Notes: generated by a model from the sequence alone, not told the origin. 64,000 bases of DNA from Megascapheus bottae (GCA_024803745.1 JANJXV010000188.1:310001-374000), one strand, 5' to 3'. Shown: positions 35,440-47,552, counted from the stretch's first letter. Program-made: numbers and translations.

Positions 35440-35690
35440 TGAGGGAGGCAGCTCTTGCTTTGTGTCTGGTCCAGATGAGCTTTTTGCAGTCACCTTGCTG
35501 GGTAGGATAGGCGTGCAACACGGATCCCAGCCATTGTGTCTCCCTTGGAGCTAGGATAATAACAGTTAGTTCAGATGTGCTTTCAAGAACTAGTATTCCT
35601 TGGCTGACCTTGAACCACAGTCTCCAGTCTCTGCTTCTCAATAGATAAGATGGCAAGCTACAGCCACCATACCCAGCCATATAAATTCTC
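35440..35690 (-). mobile_element. SINE-B-like, minus strand, degenerate
   Basis: Only the last third is clear: 'ggctgaccttgaaccacagtctccagtctctgc' to 'accatacccagcc'. A 97-codon minus frame across it is not considered a gene. Confidence 0.5.
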
Positions 35691-36285
35691 AATTCTCTGA
35701 AATGAGAGCGTGAGCGATTCAACTATTCCTCCCCAAGTCCTCACTATCGCTCTTGCCTAGTGGACCCCAATTGAATATGGGTCAGAAAATATCCAGCCTT
35801 CTAGTCATTCTATCCAACCAACAGTGGAAGACATAGATCAATGTAATATATTTATCAGAATACATAATAGGTGATAAGAGGATTCTGAGACTTCTCAACT
35901 TGTTACTGACTGTAGGATGGAGGAGGAAAGAGAAAAACAGAGTACATCAACAACATTAAACTAGAGAAAAGGGGACAATGCTTCAACTGAGTCCCTGTAT
36001 TCTTAAGGTTAGTCACCAAGAACTTTGTACTTCTCCTTAAGAACCAATCAAGGAAGAGCAAATTTCTATCAGTTCAAGCCTTTCCTCCCTTTGTGTTGTG
36101 CTTTCCTTTTCATGTGATGCAGTATAATATTTTAGTATTCTTTCAAGATATTCTTTGTATTAATGAAATACCCTGGTTCTCTTCACTAGGTGGGCAATTT
36201 TCCTTTTACCTATTCTCAGTAGGGAATTGGAACTGGTATTAACACTTATTTTTAATTAGAGTTTGTAAGAGTTTAGTAAAGCTTT
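35690..36285. other. Intergenic, nothing recognised
   Basis: No repeat or coding feature recognised. Confidence 0.4.
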
Positions 36286-37730
36286 TTATTTCAGAAATCT
36301 CTTTTTTGCCAGTCCTGGGATTGACCTCAGGGCTTGAGCACTGTCTTTGGACTTTCTAAAGGCTAGAGCTCTACCACTTAAACCACAGTACCACTCCTGG
36401 CTTTTTCTTTTTTCTTTTGAAATTATTTTTTGTATTTTTGAAACTGTTTGAAGAGCCAAGTCCTAAATGTAGTAGAAAACCACCTCCCAAAAGTTCAGTC
36501 CATTTTAAGATGATGAAGACATATAGATGAGTGACAGTTTTTGATGTCCTCCATATACCGTATGCAATTACAATGAAACCCAACATAATTTTTATTCATA
36601 ATTCTGATGTGTTGAACTCAAAAGGAATGCCTAAGTAAAAGTCTTTGGCTTAACTCACTGTAGTGACATTAATACAGGATGGACATCTTGGATCAAAGAT
36701 AAGAGGCTACTGGGGAACCCCTGGAATGCTTCAATATCTCTTATAACTGGATTTGACTTAGCAGGAATAAATTTTTTAAAAAAGAATTCCTTTGTAAAAG
36801 AAAGTTTATACAAAAAATTTCTAAAAAACAAAGAACCATAGATATAATGTGTTCAGTACAGGAGAGAGAATGAATCTTAAAAGCTTAGCTCACTTCTGGT
36901 TTAATTTTACTAATCTAGGCCACTCTTGAAAAAAAGAGCTTATATGAAGAGCTCTGAAGTATGGCCTTCAAATATATTGGATATTAAGTTTACTAAGTAA
37001 ATCTATGTCTAGTATATGACATATAGTATGCTACTTGTAATAGGATTATTCTATGTAATTAATCTGGGTTTGGAGGCAAAAATAAAATTTATTTCAATGC
37101 AGAACAAATTTTTCATGTTTCTATTTAATGTGTCATCCCAAACAACAATGTAATGGTGTGCTATGACTTGGAAACATAATGTAATTTACAGTATTGCCAA
37201 ACAGAATTCCACAAAAATTTTATAGCACACCTTATGTGACTAGCTCAAAGTACTTAGTTCAACTAAGTGATATGGAAGCATTTTGGTAAATATCTGCAAA
37301 CCAATACATCAGTGAACAGTTCCTAATACAGAAGTCCATTAAGAAAAGTCAATTTTGTAACATTTTACATAAAAATAAAAGTAAAAAGGGCACTGCTTCA
37401 TCAGCACATTCTTCACTTCTGTCTGGACGAGAGGCCAAACTTACTGTTCACTCTTCAGGTCATCTTGTTTTCCATTTAGTTCTTGATCAACTTGTTTTAT
37501 GCATTCTGGTATGCCAGCGTATTCCATGGGAACAAGCTCCACTAGTTTTGCCAAATTAAAAACATATCTAATTTTTGGCTGAATTTTGAGCTAATAAATG
37601 GTTTTGTAACACCCCAATTCTGGATTTTTTCTAGGTATGAACCAAATAATCAAATCCAAGTCTTCATGCATGCTAGGCAAATGCTCTACCACTAGGCCAA
37701 TCTCCCAGACTTTTATTTCAGAAATCATTT
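36285..37730 (-). mobile_element. SINE-A, minus strand, split into two parts by a retrocopy
   Basis: The left part (about 36299-36403) holds the SINE tail and right half up to 'ccactcctggctttttct'. The right part (about 37615-37712) resumes with 'ctaggtatgaacca' and the tRNA-related head ending 'caatctcccagac'. The SINE's own target-site duplication, 'tttttatttcagaaatc', is seen on both outer sides (36281 and 37710). The two halves were therefore one element before the insertion between them. Confidence 0.9.
36405..37614 (-). pseudogene. 5'-truncated processed retrocopy, minus strand, parent not identified
   Basis: Read on the minus strand it ends in a coding remnant of about 46 codons (37441-37581). 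Its recognisable segments are RYVFNLAKLVELVPM, EYAGIPECIKQVDQ and a charged C-terminus ending SEQ. A stop (TAA) lies at 37441-37443. About 1 kb of 3'-UTR-like sequence follows, with an AATAAA near 37090, down to an A-rich end near 36405. No introns are visible. A near-duplicate of 'ctggctttttct' at both insertion edges is its target-site duplication. The coding end is in frame with few obvious defects, so it is recent, but 5' truncation makes it a pseudogene. I could not name the parent protein. Confidence 0.75.
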
Positions 37731-38239
37731 TTCAAGTTTGGGTTAATGGAAAAATTCTCCACATTAAATATAGAGGCAAAAGAAAAGGTGAGGTATTCTA
37801 TGTGTTGAAACTATTTTACTGTAGTGTTCGACTTTGGTCTTATGTCCTTTCCAATTTCAGTCCACTGTCTTTAAGGAGAACTGGTATGCCTTTAATTCTC
37901 AAACATTCCATTCCTCATTCTGCAGTGATGTAAAGATGACCAGTACATTCTGTTTGGGGTTGCCATAGGAGCAACTATATGAGTAGAGTTTGCTCTACAA
38001 GGTAAGGGTCTGAGCAAGGGCAGTCTGTCTATCATAGGGTTTGCTCTCTATGACATTGGACTTTCTTCCCATCCTTTCCATAGGGATTAAAGTAAAAGAA
38101 TGAGTTTTTTGAGGGAGGGCTTGTTGGATAATGTGAGGAGGAGAAGGGGCTGATTGGAGGGGACTTGGAGGAGTGAGAGCTGACTGGGGATCTCTCTGGT
38201 TCTTACATATGAAGGCTTTGCCTTGTAGCTACCTGAATA

Positions 38240-38274
<35 letters not shown>

Positions 38275-38275
38275 T
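38240..38275. repeat. (TG)n microsatellite
   Basis: About 34 bases of pure TG, followed directly by a minus-strand SINE-B. Confidence 0.95.
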
Positions 38276-38475
38276 GTATGGGGACTTGAAACTGGGGCCT
38301 GGACACTGTTCCTTAGCTTTTTTTTTCTCCAACTCCTACCACTCTGCCACTTGAGCTACAACTCCATGTACAAGTTTTGCTGGTTAGTGGAGATTAGAGT
38401 TCCACGAAGCTTTTTGACGCTTTGAACTTCTTGTCTTCAGATCTCAGCTCCTGAATAGCTGGGATTTCTGATTAG
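38275..38475 (-). mobile_element. SINE-B, minus strand, diverged
   Basis: It contains 'ggggacttgaaactggggcctgg', 'actctgccacttgagctac', 'ggagattagagttcca' and 'cagatctcagctcctgaatagc'. Confidence 0.7.
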
Positions 38476-39250
38476 TCAATCACCTAAAGCTCATTTCCTC
38501 TAAAGATTTATCTTAACAAACTGGGTTTAGGGGAAGTGATGAACCAAAAGGAATGAAAAGAAAAAGAAAAGAAAGTTCTTAGCCTGAAAGGTAGCAGGAA
38601 AATCAGCTATGATTTAAATTTGTGACAGAGTTTGATCCTCCTCTGTGTCTAGCTGTTTACAAACTGAAAGGCTGGAGACAGTTTGAGTCCTTTTGCCTAA
38701 TTATTTTAGGGTATCTGAAGCTCTTCACAGTTCTGTCACAGCTCCACAGCAGAAGCAGGGCTGGCTACAAGTCTTTTTTCTCTGCCTTAACCTCTTCTGG
38801 CTCCCATGGCTAGGGACTAAGGACTAGGGACTGCAAGCATTGGGAGTTCTGTTTCCTTTCTGTATGAAATGGTATGGCTGGATACAATGTGCTTTACAAG
38901 TGTCTGCTCCAGATCTAAAAGTCAGAACCAGCATTTTACCTAAATGTATTTATTTATATATTTTTACAAGAAGAATTTTATTTTCATGTTACTTTTTCTT
39001 TTGAAGAGTGTAGGAATGTATTACATGTATCTGGATGCCTTAGTGTAAATATCATATTATTATTATTATTATTGGACAATTTTGAGTATGTGGGTGTGTT
39101 TGTGTGTGTGTGCAGATGTTGTGAATGTGTGGTAACACTGGGGTTTTAATTAAGGGTCTTAAATGCTTTCACAACTTTTTTTGCACCCAGGATTAGTGAA
39201 TTATGACATCTGCTACAGGTCCAATTTCAGCTTTTTTTCAGATATATATT
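38475..39250. other. Intergenic, nothing recognised
   Basis: AT-rich, with a short (TAT)n run at about 39055-39075 and a (TG) run near 39100. No exon recognised. Confidence 0.4.
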
Positions 39251-39254
39251 TTTC

Positions 39255-39350
39255 ATATATTTTTTATTGTAATTAATAGAAGGGTTACATTACATTCGCC
39301 AGATGGAAGGTGCATTACTTCACATACATTGATACCCTTTCTCAAGTGCA
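39255..39350 (-). mobile_element. LINE-1 3' end, minus strand, very short
   Basis: Only the last ~95 bases of the 3' UTR remain: 'tattgtaattaatagaaggg', 'ttcgccagatggaaggtgca' and 'acttcacatacattgatacc'. Confidence 0.85.
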
Positions 39351-40185
39351 TCTTTTTTTCCTTTTAGATAAGTGGAGTCTCCTGGCTGTTTTTTTAGGTT
39401 TCTTTGAATTGAGATCCTCAGAACACCTTAGTAGCTAGGGTAATAATATCTTTTTATTTCCCATTGACATTGTATTATCTTAACATGTACCCACTCTGTG
39501 AAATATTATAGAATGTACAATATTTCTCATCCTTTTTATTTCTATTATAAAATGTTTCCAAGTAGAAAATCCATAATAACTGTGATATAAACTCTCTTAA
39601 TAATGGATTTATTTACATCTCTATGTCCTGTGAAGCAATGCATTATCTGTAAAGGTGCCTTGTATATCAGTGGAAGTTTGTTGATTCAAAAATTTTTCTT
39701 CTCTTGTTCTGTAACAGAACTTTGAAAAGTAATTGCAGAATGTACTTTTCCCAGGATTGGTCAACTCTGAAGAATTATGGCTTTCAAGGTTTCATATGCT
39801 ATAGATTTTAAAAGGCTCACCACCACCTAAAACAGTTCTGTGTGCATGACTTTCCATAATGTTTGGTATATTAAGTATATTTTCAACACAATCAGTGTGA
39901 AATTCTTCTGTGTTTTCCTTCTCTTAGGTGAATGGTTTGTTACCTAGTGATACTATACTGAGATATATCCGGATTACACTGTAGCAGTGTTGACCCTCAA
40001 CAAATATAATATGTAAGTCATGGGATTCAAAGATGCTTTAAACCATGAGTAAAAGTCCCAAGCTGGGCTGATGAGATTGAGAATATACCTATACTTTCTT
40101 TGTTAATAAATGTCAACTGTATGGAAATGATATGTCACACATTCACAAATTAAACACATTTCTTTTTCTTTCTTTCTTTCTCTTT
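39350..40185. other. Intergenic, nothing firm
   Basis: An acceptor-like AG (39928) and donor-like 'atgtaagtc' (about 40011) enclose a stretch with stops in every frame. I do not call it an exon. A pyrimidine-rich (CTTT)n run at 40160-40192 ends this interval. Confidence 0.3.
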
Positions 40186-40189
40186 TTCT

Positions 40190-40410
40190 TTTTGTGGTCT
40201 TGGTACTTAAAATTCAGGACATTAGCACTGTCCCTGAGCTCTTGTGCTTGGAGCTAGTTTTCAGATACTTTGTGCCACATCTCCATTTCTGTTTGTGAAT
40301 TGCAGATGAGAGTCTCAGGGACTGTTGGCTGCGGCTGGCTTCAACCCTGAGCCTCAGCTCTATCTCCTACAGAGGAGAACTACCAGCGTATGCCAGCACC
40401 ACCAGGCTTC
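40190..40410 (-). mobile_element. SINE-B, minus strand
   Basis: It contains 'gtggtcttggtacttaaaattcagg', 'gctcttgtgcttggagcta', 'gggactgttggctgcggctggcttcaa' and 'tgccagcaccaccaggc'. It lies just upstream of the left edge of the microexon array. Confidence 0.8.
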
Positions 40411-40483
40411 CTTCTGTTTAAAATACTGCAGTTGAGATGCTGTGATAGGCATGCCTGAGTCCATGTAAACTGGGCTCTGGCAG

Positions 40484-40510
40484 AAGCTGTTGATCCAGCA
40501 TGAGCAATTG
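40484..40510 (+). pseudogene. Degenerate first copy of the microexon (E0)
   Basis: A donor AATTG|gtgagtgg, followed by intron sequence matching that after E4 ('ctgtcatctgaaagtaaa'), marks a copy of the exon end. Upstream, a TGA at about 40491 breaks the phase-2 frame. The only AG that gives an open frame (40483) leaves 27 bases in phase 0. A SINE-B inserted within 100 bases upstream may have removed the original acceptor region. I regard it as dead. Confidence 0.4.
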
Positions 40511-41361
40511 GTGAGTGGATTTACCTGTCATCTGAAAGTAAAATCATTTTGAAATATGGTACCAAGACAAAGTTGATATTACTGCCCAACCATATCATGT
40601 AACTATTATCTGTTTTGAAAATAAATACCAAAGGAAAGAGGTCAAAAGAAACTTTCTCATAGGCTGTTCTAAAGTTAACTATGAGGAGTTAAAAGAGTAT
40701 CACAGGTCAGGCACTCAAGTCACAATGACTAGTTTGAAGTGAGGAGGAATTCAGATATGAAGTAGCTAAAGGAATCAGGATAAATGTGTCAAAAGCCAGG
40801 ACTATTTCACCTGAAATACCACCATCATGATGGATAGGAATCTTGCTTCCCCTGTGCAGATCTTTTTCTCCATAAGACAGGCAGGAAAGAAAGCTAGTAT
40901 TGGTGGAAGCAAGGAGTAAAGGGGAAACAGAATCAAACATTTTGATGATATATCAGCTGGAATTTTTATTATAATGCATGAAGTGGAAAACAGTGAACAA
41001 GGATACAAAATTTAAAAGCCATATCAGCTGGAGTTTCTACATAACGAGCAAAAGGGATAAAAGGAGACCTGGAAGCAGAATTTGGGTGATATATCAGATT
41101 CAGCTTCTACATAGCAAGGGAAAGAAAATCTAGGAAACAACAAAACCACAGAAAACATTGGTGTAGGTTCACAAGGAAAGAATTCTTCATCAGTCTTGTC
41201 TAAAAGCTTTGTTTTTTAGAGATGAACATTTAGTTAGATCCCAAAGTCTCTTTTTTAGGAAAACACAAGAAATACCCTCTTGAATATATATATATATATC
41301 ATATTTATAGTTAGTCTTCAGTGAATTGCAGCTAATTTGTGTGAAAAAGTACATGCAGGAA

Positions 41362-41560
41362 GGGCCAGGTGTATGGCCTAGTGGTAGAGTGCTTGCTTAG
41401 CATGCAGGAAGCCCTCGGTTCTATTTCTTGGTAACACATACACAGGAAAAGATGGAAATGGTGCTGTGTTTCAAGTGATATAGCGCTAGTCTTGAGAAAG
41501 CTCAAGGTCAGTGCCCAGGCCCTGAGTTCAGGCTCCAGAATTAGCAAAAATTAAAAAAGT
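41362..41560 (+). mobile_element. SINE-A, plus strand, in the intron before E1
   Basis: 'agggccaggtgtatggcctagtggtagagtgc', a B-box-like 'cggttctatttcttgg', and a right half ending 'gggctccagaattagc'-like with an A-rich tail. It is diverged. Confidence 0.8.
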
Positions 41561-41734
41561 ATATATAGGATTGTACATAGTATTTGACTGTGCTTAATTT
41601 AATGATTCAAAGCAGATCCCATCTCTATCTAGAGAGGTCAGCTATGATAGGTCAAATAATGAACATAGATAGGCATATGTATGAAGATATACAGAGACTA
41701 AATAAGTATGTAGGACCGATTATTTTCTTTGATT

Positions 41735-41965
41735 TTATTTTGTAGGATGGGGACTTGAACTCTGGGCCTGTGTGCTATTGTCCCTGAGCTCTTCAGCACA
41801 AGGCAGGGGCTATACCACTTGAGCCATAGCACTACTTCTGGGTTTCTGGTGACTAACTGGAGATTCCAGTCTCATTGGAAATTACAGTGGCAAGGCTGGC
41901 TTTGAAATATGATCCTCAGATTTCAACCTCCTGAGTAGCTAGGATTTTAGTCACTTGATCCCTGC
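41735..41965 (-). mobile_element. SINE-B, minus strand, in the intron before E1
   Basis: It contains 'ggatggggacttgaactctgggcctgtg', 'ctataccacttgagccatagcac', 'ggtgactaactggagatt' and 'agtagctaggattttagtc'. Confidence 0.8.
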
Positions 41966-42404
41966 ATTATGGAAACTATTTTGAATGTCACAGCTGTGCA
42001 GCTCTATCTATGCCATACTGTCCTTTTAAAGTTGGGTGAATGATTGAGACACCAGTGAGGAGATGGGGTTCTTGATGTTGCAGTGTACAGTAAAGAGAAA
42101 TCTTAGAAAACTCTGATAGGATAGCTTGTTTATAAGACCCTATTCTGAGAGACTGTACACATTTTGTAGACTGCAATGACAAATGATCACAGAAAAAGTA
42201 GCTTCCGCAGTAACAATTTACATCACAACACTGGGGGATATAGGGCTCAAATCAAAGGGCCCACAGCTACTTGGCACCTACACAGGGCTGAGGAAAAGGA
42301 AGTTCCTTGTAGATCCCTTTTCCCTGTTTTCCTGGTTGTGGACAATTGTCAGGCCCATGATTCCTCCTCTAGATTGCTGCCCTGCTTGGCACATGCCATT
42401 CTTA

Positions 42405-42990
42405 TTTTTTCATATATTTTTATTGTACTTAATAGAAGGGTTATATGATATTTGCCAGATAGATGGTGCATCACTTCACATACATTGATAACCTTTCACA
42501 TGTCTTGGTCCCCATTTCCCTCCCCCACCCCCACCCCTCATCTAGTTTCCCCCCCCTTCCCTATCCAATTTCAAATAACCAAAAAGAAATATATCCGATA
42601 TATCAGGTAACAAAGTGAGATACTGTAACAATATGAGATAACCAAGGGACAGCAAAAGAGATGAGAGATAACATAGTACCTTAAGAACAACAATCATTCA
42701 TTATATGGCTTATGTTTCTACATCCTAGAAATCCTTTGATTTAGCGTCCTACTCTATGGCCTTTTGTATCAAGGTTTTTGCCCTATTGCAAATCTCTGCT
42801 AGGACAGCCCAAGGTTTCCACTGATTATGACAAATGAGGGAAACCACTGAGCCTAAGTTCCTTTGAGTCTGGCTTACTTTAGTTGATATGATTTTTTTCT
42901 AAGTCTTCCCATTTCCGAACAAATGGGCAATGCCATTCTTTCTGACAGCAGCATAGAATTCCAGTGTGTACAAATAACACATTCTTTTGG
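42405..42990 (-). mobile_element. LINE-1 3' end, minus strand, inserted in the array
   Basis: Reverse complement of the LINE-1 3' UTR and last ORF2 codons. It is T-rich at left and ends with 'cattctttctgacagcagcatagaattcca', the complement of the MEFYAAV coding end. It splits the block before E1 at 'gcacatgccattctt', where the E2 block reads on to 'tctgtacagtaaatac', so it arrived after the duplication. Confidence 0.9.
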
Positions 42991-43170
42991 TACAGTGAAT
43001 ACTTTTTCAAAATCTAAATCCAAGATTTATGACTCAATGAATAGTGTGTAGATATCAATAACCTTGGGTAAAACATTGAAGTCTAGGCATCAAGAATGAT
43101 TTTAATTGTGAAAATGAACAGTGACTGGGTGTTCCAAAGAAATCATATTCTCAAAGAAATTAGGGAGAGA

Positions 43171-43178
43171 GTATGTGT

Positions 43179-43234
<56 letters not shown>

Positions 43235-43245
43235 ATATGTGTGTT
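43171..43245. repeat. (TG)n microsatellite at a block-conserved position
   Basis: About 75 bases of TG with a few interruptions. The equivalent tract occurs at 45490 and 47525 in the next two blocks. The poly Cys-Val frames across it are artefacts. Confidence 0.95.
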
Positions 43246-43599
43246 TGTGTGCTGGTACTCTGGTATTATGACATCTGCCCCTCTGCTCTTGTGCTTAAGT
43301 CTGATATTTTCTTTTCAACTCTCCTTTCCAGTCCAATATTTTGTTGCCAATATTTTGAATTGGAAATGTCCTTTCAAAGCCATTTCTATCTGATTTCCTT
43401 CCATTTATTATCATCAGTCCTCTCAGTAAATGTCATTATTGAGTTGAGCAGTGGTTCACCAATCCATTCCTGGCCATGCTGAGGGCACAACAGGGGTTCA
43501 TGTGATGAGACTGCGTTGCCAAATGCTAGTCTCATCCCATGCAGCTTCATCTAGTGCAGGCTTCTGAAGTCAAATCTCAGTACTGCAAAGAGGCCTGGT

Positions 43600-43695
43600 A
43601 GGGATAGCAGAGGTGGAGGGGTAGCTCCTGTAGCAGATCCCATGCTTGGCATGGAGAAGTCCATGGTTTCAATACCCAGCATTGTAGATAGAAAA
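43600..43695 (+). mobile_element. Old ID-like SINE just upstream of E1
   Basis: A tRNA-like body: 'gaggtggaggggtagctcctg', 'gatcccatgcttggcatgg' and 'ggtttcaatacccagcattgtag', then an A-rich tail 60 bases before the E1 acceptor. The same element lies before E2, E4, E6, E9 and E11, so it predates the duplications. Confidence 0.65.
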
Positions 43696-43754
43696 TGATA
43701 GTTTTCTTTACTTTTTAGACTCAATTTTTGCGTATGTGTTTAATTTCTTCACAG

Positions 43755-43814
43755 TGTGGACACTTACACCCAAAGGGGAAAGTTGTCCCAGTCCTGGCCG
43801 GCCCTGAACATCTG
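43755..43814 (+). CDS. Microexon E1 (family A), 60 bases
   Basis: Acceptor 'gtttaatttcttcacag', donor CTG|gtgagt. In phase 2 the exon reads VDTYTQRGKLSQSWPA and ends LNI; its last TG pairs with the T of E2 to make Cys. A second frame is also open here, but the homologous exon E2 has a stop in that frame, so the phase-2 reading is the shared one. The start of the gene, and so the exon before this, is not found. Confidence 0.7.
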
Positions 43815-45117
43815 GTGAGTCCCCCGTGTACTTCTCATCACAATGCTAACCAATATGCAGTGTTGTAACCATAGACAATACCCATGGCAGGCACACAGTG
43901 TTAGTACAACCTTGTTTTCAGTTTTGAAAATAAACAGGCCACAATGGAACACACCAATAAACAACTGTTCCTGTTCTCTTTGGAAGTCAAGTTCCAGGAT
44001 CTATGCAGATAAATGAAGATGGTCACAGTGAATATATGAAACTCACACTAATTGAATGGAATGGAATCAGATTTCACATACAAAGTAGCTAAAGGAGCCT
44101 GAATCAGTTCTTTATACCCCACACTTATGTTACCTTGAAAGACTCAGCATCACATCAGATAGAGGTCCTGCAGATCCTTTTATCAATCAGAGAGGTAGGA
44201 CAGACAGCCACTAATACTGCAACCAAGTAGGGAACAGAGGAGCTACGGAAGCAGAAATGTAAAGGATATGTCATCTTGATTTCCTACATAGCAAGTGAAA
44301 TGGAAAATAAGGGAAGCCACAAAGCCACAGTCAACACTGTGTACATTCATAAGGCAAGATCTCTTGGCCAATGTTGAATAAAAACTTTGTTTGGCAGAGG
44401 TGAACATTTATTACAATACCAAGCATCATTTTCCAGGAAAATTCAGGAAGTACTCTCTTGCATATACAATATATAGATAGTTTTTGATGAATTATAGATA
44501 CTTTGGGAAAAAAGTAGGTGTGAGAATTAACATAGTATTTGACTGCGTATAATTTAAAGATAAAGTAGTGATAATAAGGGGAAGGAAATGTATGTCTAGA
44601 GAAGTCAGCCATGAGGGTCAGATACTGGAATATAGATAGGTATGTGTATAAAGTTGTACAGAGAGTATGCATCAAGTTTGTGGGCAGTATTTTGAATGTC
44701 ACAGTAGTGCACTTTTATCTGTGCCATTCCATCCTTTCACGAGTTGGGTGAATGACTAAGATGAGTGAGGAGAATGGAGTTCCTGTTGTTCTAGTGAGCC
44801 ATAAAGAGAACTCTTAGAAAAATCTATAATCAGATCACCTCCATGAGACTTTATTCCAAGGGATTGTGTATGTTTTCTAGAGCTCAGTGACAAATCACAA
44901 TGAAGTAGCTTCTGCACTAACAATGTATTTGAGAGCACTGAGGGGATTCAGTTCTCCAAGGGCCCATGAACACTTGGCTCTGACTCAAGGATGAAGAAAA
45001 TAATTGAAGCACAAAGTCCCATTTTGTTGTGATAGTTTTCTTGCCCATGGATTCATCCTCTAGTTTTCTGACCTACTTGGCACATGCCATTCTTTCTGTA
45101 CAGTAAATACTAACATT

Positions 45118-45308
45118 TTTTTGGCCAGTCCTGGGCTTGAGGTCAGGGCCTGAATCCTGTCCTTGGATTTTCTGAAGTCTAGAGCTCTACCACTTGAGCC
45201 TCAGCACCATTTCTGGCTTTTTTTTTCTATGTGTGTGGTACTGAGGAATTGAAGCCAGATCTTCATGTGCTAGGCTAGCACTCCACCACTAGGCCAAATT
45301 CCCATCCC
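45118..45308 (-). mobile_element. SINE-A, minus strand, in the intron before E2
   Basis: From 'tggccagtcctgggcttgaggtcagggcctga' to 'actaggccaaattcccatccc'. It has no equivalent in the neighbouring blocks, so it was inserted after duplication. Confidence 0.9.
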
Positions 45309-45489
45309 AATGCCAATTTTTAACAAATATGAATCCAGGGTTTATGAGTTGATGTGTATTGTATAGCATCATTTATCTTGGGCGAATCATTAAAGTCTTG
45401 GGATCAATACATGATTTTAATTGCTGAAGTGAAGAGTGACTGGGTGTTCCAAAGAAATCACATACTCAACCAAAGAAATTATGGACTGT

Positions 45490-45545
45490 GTAACCTATGT
45501 GTTTGTATGTGTGTGTGTTTGTGTGTGTGTGTGTGTGATATGTGT
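45490..45545. repeat. (TG)n microsatellite at the block-conserved position
   Basis: An interrupted TG tract, equivalent to that at 43171. Confidence 0.9.
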
Positions 45546-45894
45546 GTTTATGTGTATTCATATGATTATGCACTGGTATTATGACATGCCCCTCTGCTCT
45601 TGTGCTTTAATATAACGCATTATCATTCAAACTCCACATTTGTAGTCCAATGTTTTGGTGCAGGATTGGAAATAGCCATTCAAAGCCATTTCTACTCTGA
45701 GTGCCTTCCACTTGCTATCATCAGATCTTCCACGAAATGTTATTCAGTGGTTCACCAGTCCATTCCCTGCCATTCTAAGAGAAAACAGAGGTTCACATGA
45801 TGAGGCAGCATTGCCAAAACTCGAATCACTCCTATGCAGCTTCATCTAACCCAAGATTCTGAAGTCAAACCTCAATACTTCAAGGAGGCCTGGC

Positions 45895-45985
45895 AGGGAT
45901 AGCAGAGGTGGAGGTGGAGCTCTAATATCAGATCCCATGCTTGGCATGGTTTCAATACCCAGCAATGTAGATATTTTTCTGTACT
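45895..45985 (+). mobile_element. Old ID-like SINE just upstream of E2
   Basis: 'tagcagaggtggaggtggagctct', 'cagatcccatgcttggcatgg' and 'tttcaatacccagcaatgtag': same element and position as before E1. Confidence 0.65.
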
Positions 45986-46027
45986 GTTCTGGCTCAATTT
46001 TTGTGTATGTCTTTAATTTCTTCACAG

Positions 46028-46087
46028 TGTGGAATCTGACACCCAGAGGGGAAATGTATCCCAGTCCTGGCCGGCCCTCAACATATG
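46028..46087 (+). CDS. Microexon E2 (family A), 60 bases
   Basis: Acceptor 'ctttaatttcttcacag', donor ATG|gtgagt. Phase-2 reading: VESDTQRGNVSQSWPA, ending LNI. It matches E1 at 14 of 19 residues, including the TQRG and SQSWPALNI segments. It contains an N-V-S sequon. Its final TG joins the T of E3 to give Cys. E1 and E2 also share over 2 kb of flanking intron, so they are recent duplicates. Confidence 0.8.
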
Positions 46088-47524
46088 GTGAGTCCATGTA
46101 CTTGTCAACTGAGTGATAAACAATGTAAAGTGTTGTAACCGTAGACAATATATATGACAGTCGATCAGTATCAGTACATCCTTGTTTTAAGTTTTGACAT
46201 AAATAAGAATAGAAAAGGTCAAAAGACAATTGTTCCTGTTTTCTTTGAAAGTCAAGTAGTAGGATCTATAAAGGGAAATGAAGATGGTCACAGTTCATGT
46301 ATAAAACTCACACCAATTGAATGTATTGGAAACAGATTTCACATAAAAAAACACTAATGGAACCTGAATCACTTCTTCATACTCCACTCCTCTGTTACCT
46401 TGAAAGGCATACTATCACATTGGATGGGAGCCTACAGATCTTTCTATCAATCAAGGAGGCTAGAAAGACAGCCAACAGTAGCACCAGCAAGTGGGAACTG
46501 AGGGAGTCATGGAAGCAGCAGTGTAGATGGTATATCAGCTTGATTTCCTGCATAGCAAGTGAAATGGAAAATAAGGAAAGACACAAATCCACAATATATG
46601 TCCATAAGGAAAGAATTCTTTGTCAATCTTTTATACAAGATTCCTTTATCAGAGGTCAACATTTCTTTGGACCAAGAACCTCATTTCTAGGAAATTCCCC
46701 CTTCCAAAAATAGTATATTTTGTGATTGTTTTTGATGAATTGTACCAAATTTGGGTGAAAAATAGTTTTAGGAATTTCCACAGTGTTTTACTGTGTATAA
46801 TTTAATGATTCAAAGCAGATCACACGTATATCTAGAGAGGTCAGCATAAAATAACAGATACCAGAATATGAATATACATGTGTACAAAGATGTTCAGAGA
46901 CTGAGCACATAGAATGTGGAGAACTATTGGAGTGTCACGGCAGTGCGATTTTGTCTGTGCCATTCCATCCTTCTGAAAGTTGGGTGAAGGACTCAGACTC
47001 TAGGAGAAAGTGAATTCTCCCGGTCCTTGTGAGCAGTGAAGGGAACTCTTAGAAAACTCTGATCAGACCACCTGGGCATGAGACACAGATTGAAAGGTTT
47101 GTACACATTTTCTAGGATGGCAATAACAAAGGATCACAAAGGAAGAACTTGTGCACTAACAATTTACCTCCCACGACTGGGGATTATAGGTCTGAAAGTG
47201 GCTGTGAACATTTGTCTCTTGTTCGAGACAGTAGAAGAGAATGTCTCCACAAAGTCTCCCTTTTGGCTTGGACAATTGTTTGGCCCATCCACTCCTCCTT
47301 TAGATTTCTATCCTATTTGGCAGATGCCATGTTCTTCTGTACAGTTAATGCAACTTTTTCATAAATGTGAATCGAAGGTTTCTGACTCCATGAATAGTGC
47401 ACAGACGTCATTTATTTGGGTAAAGCCTTAAAGTCTTGGCATCAAGACATGATTGTAATTTTTGAAATGGACAGTTGCTGGGTTTTCTCACAAGATCACA
47501 TTCTTCATCAAGGAAATTACCAAT

Positions 47525-47552
47525 TGTGTGTGTGTGTGTGTGTGTGTGTTCC
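47525..47552. repeat. (TG)n microsatellite at the block-conserved position
   Basis: A pure TG tract, the third of the series (43171, 45490). Confidence 0.95.

Noticed and set aside
39928..40012. Possible exon between an AG and 'atgtaagtc'
   Set aside because: Stops occur in all frames and it does not align with the microexons.
43096..43482. 128-codon frame crossing the TG tract before E1
   Set aside because: Consists mainly of Cys-Val and Val-Cys repeats from (TG)n; not a gene.
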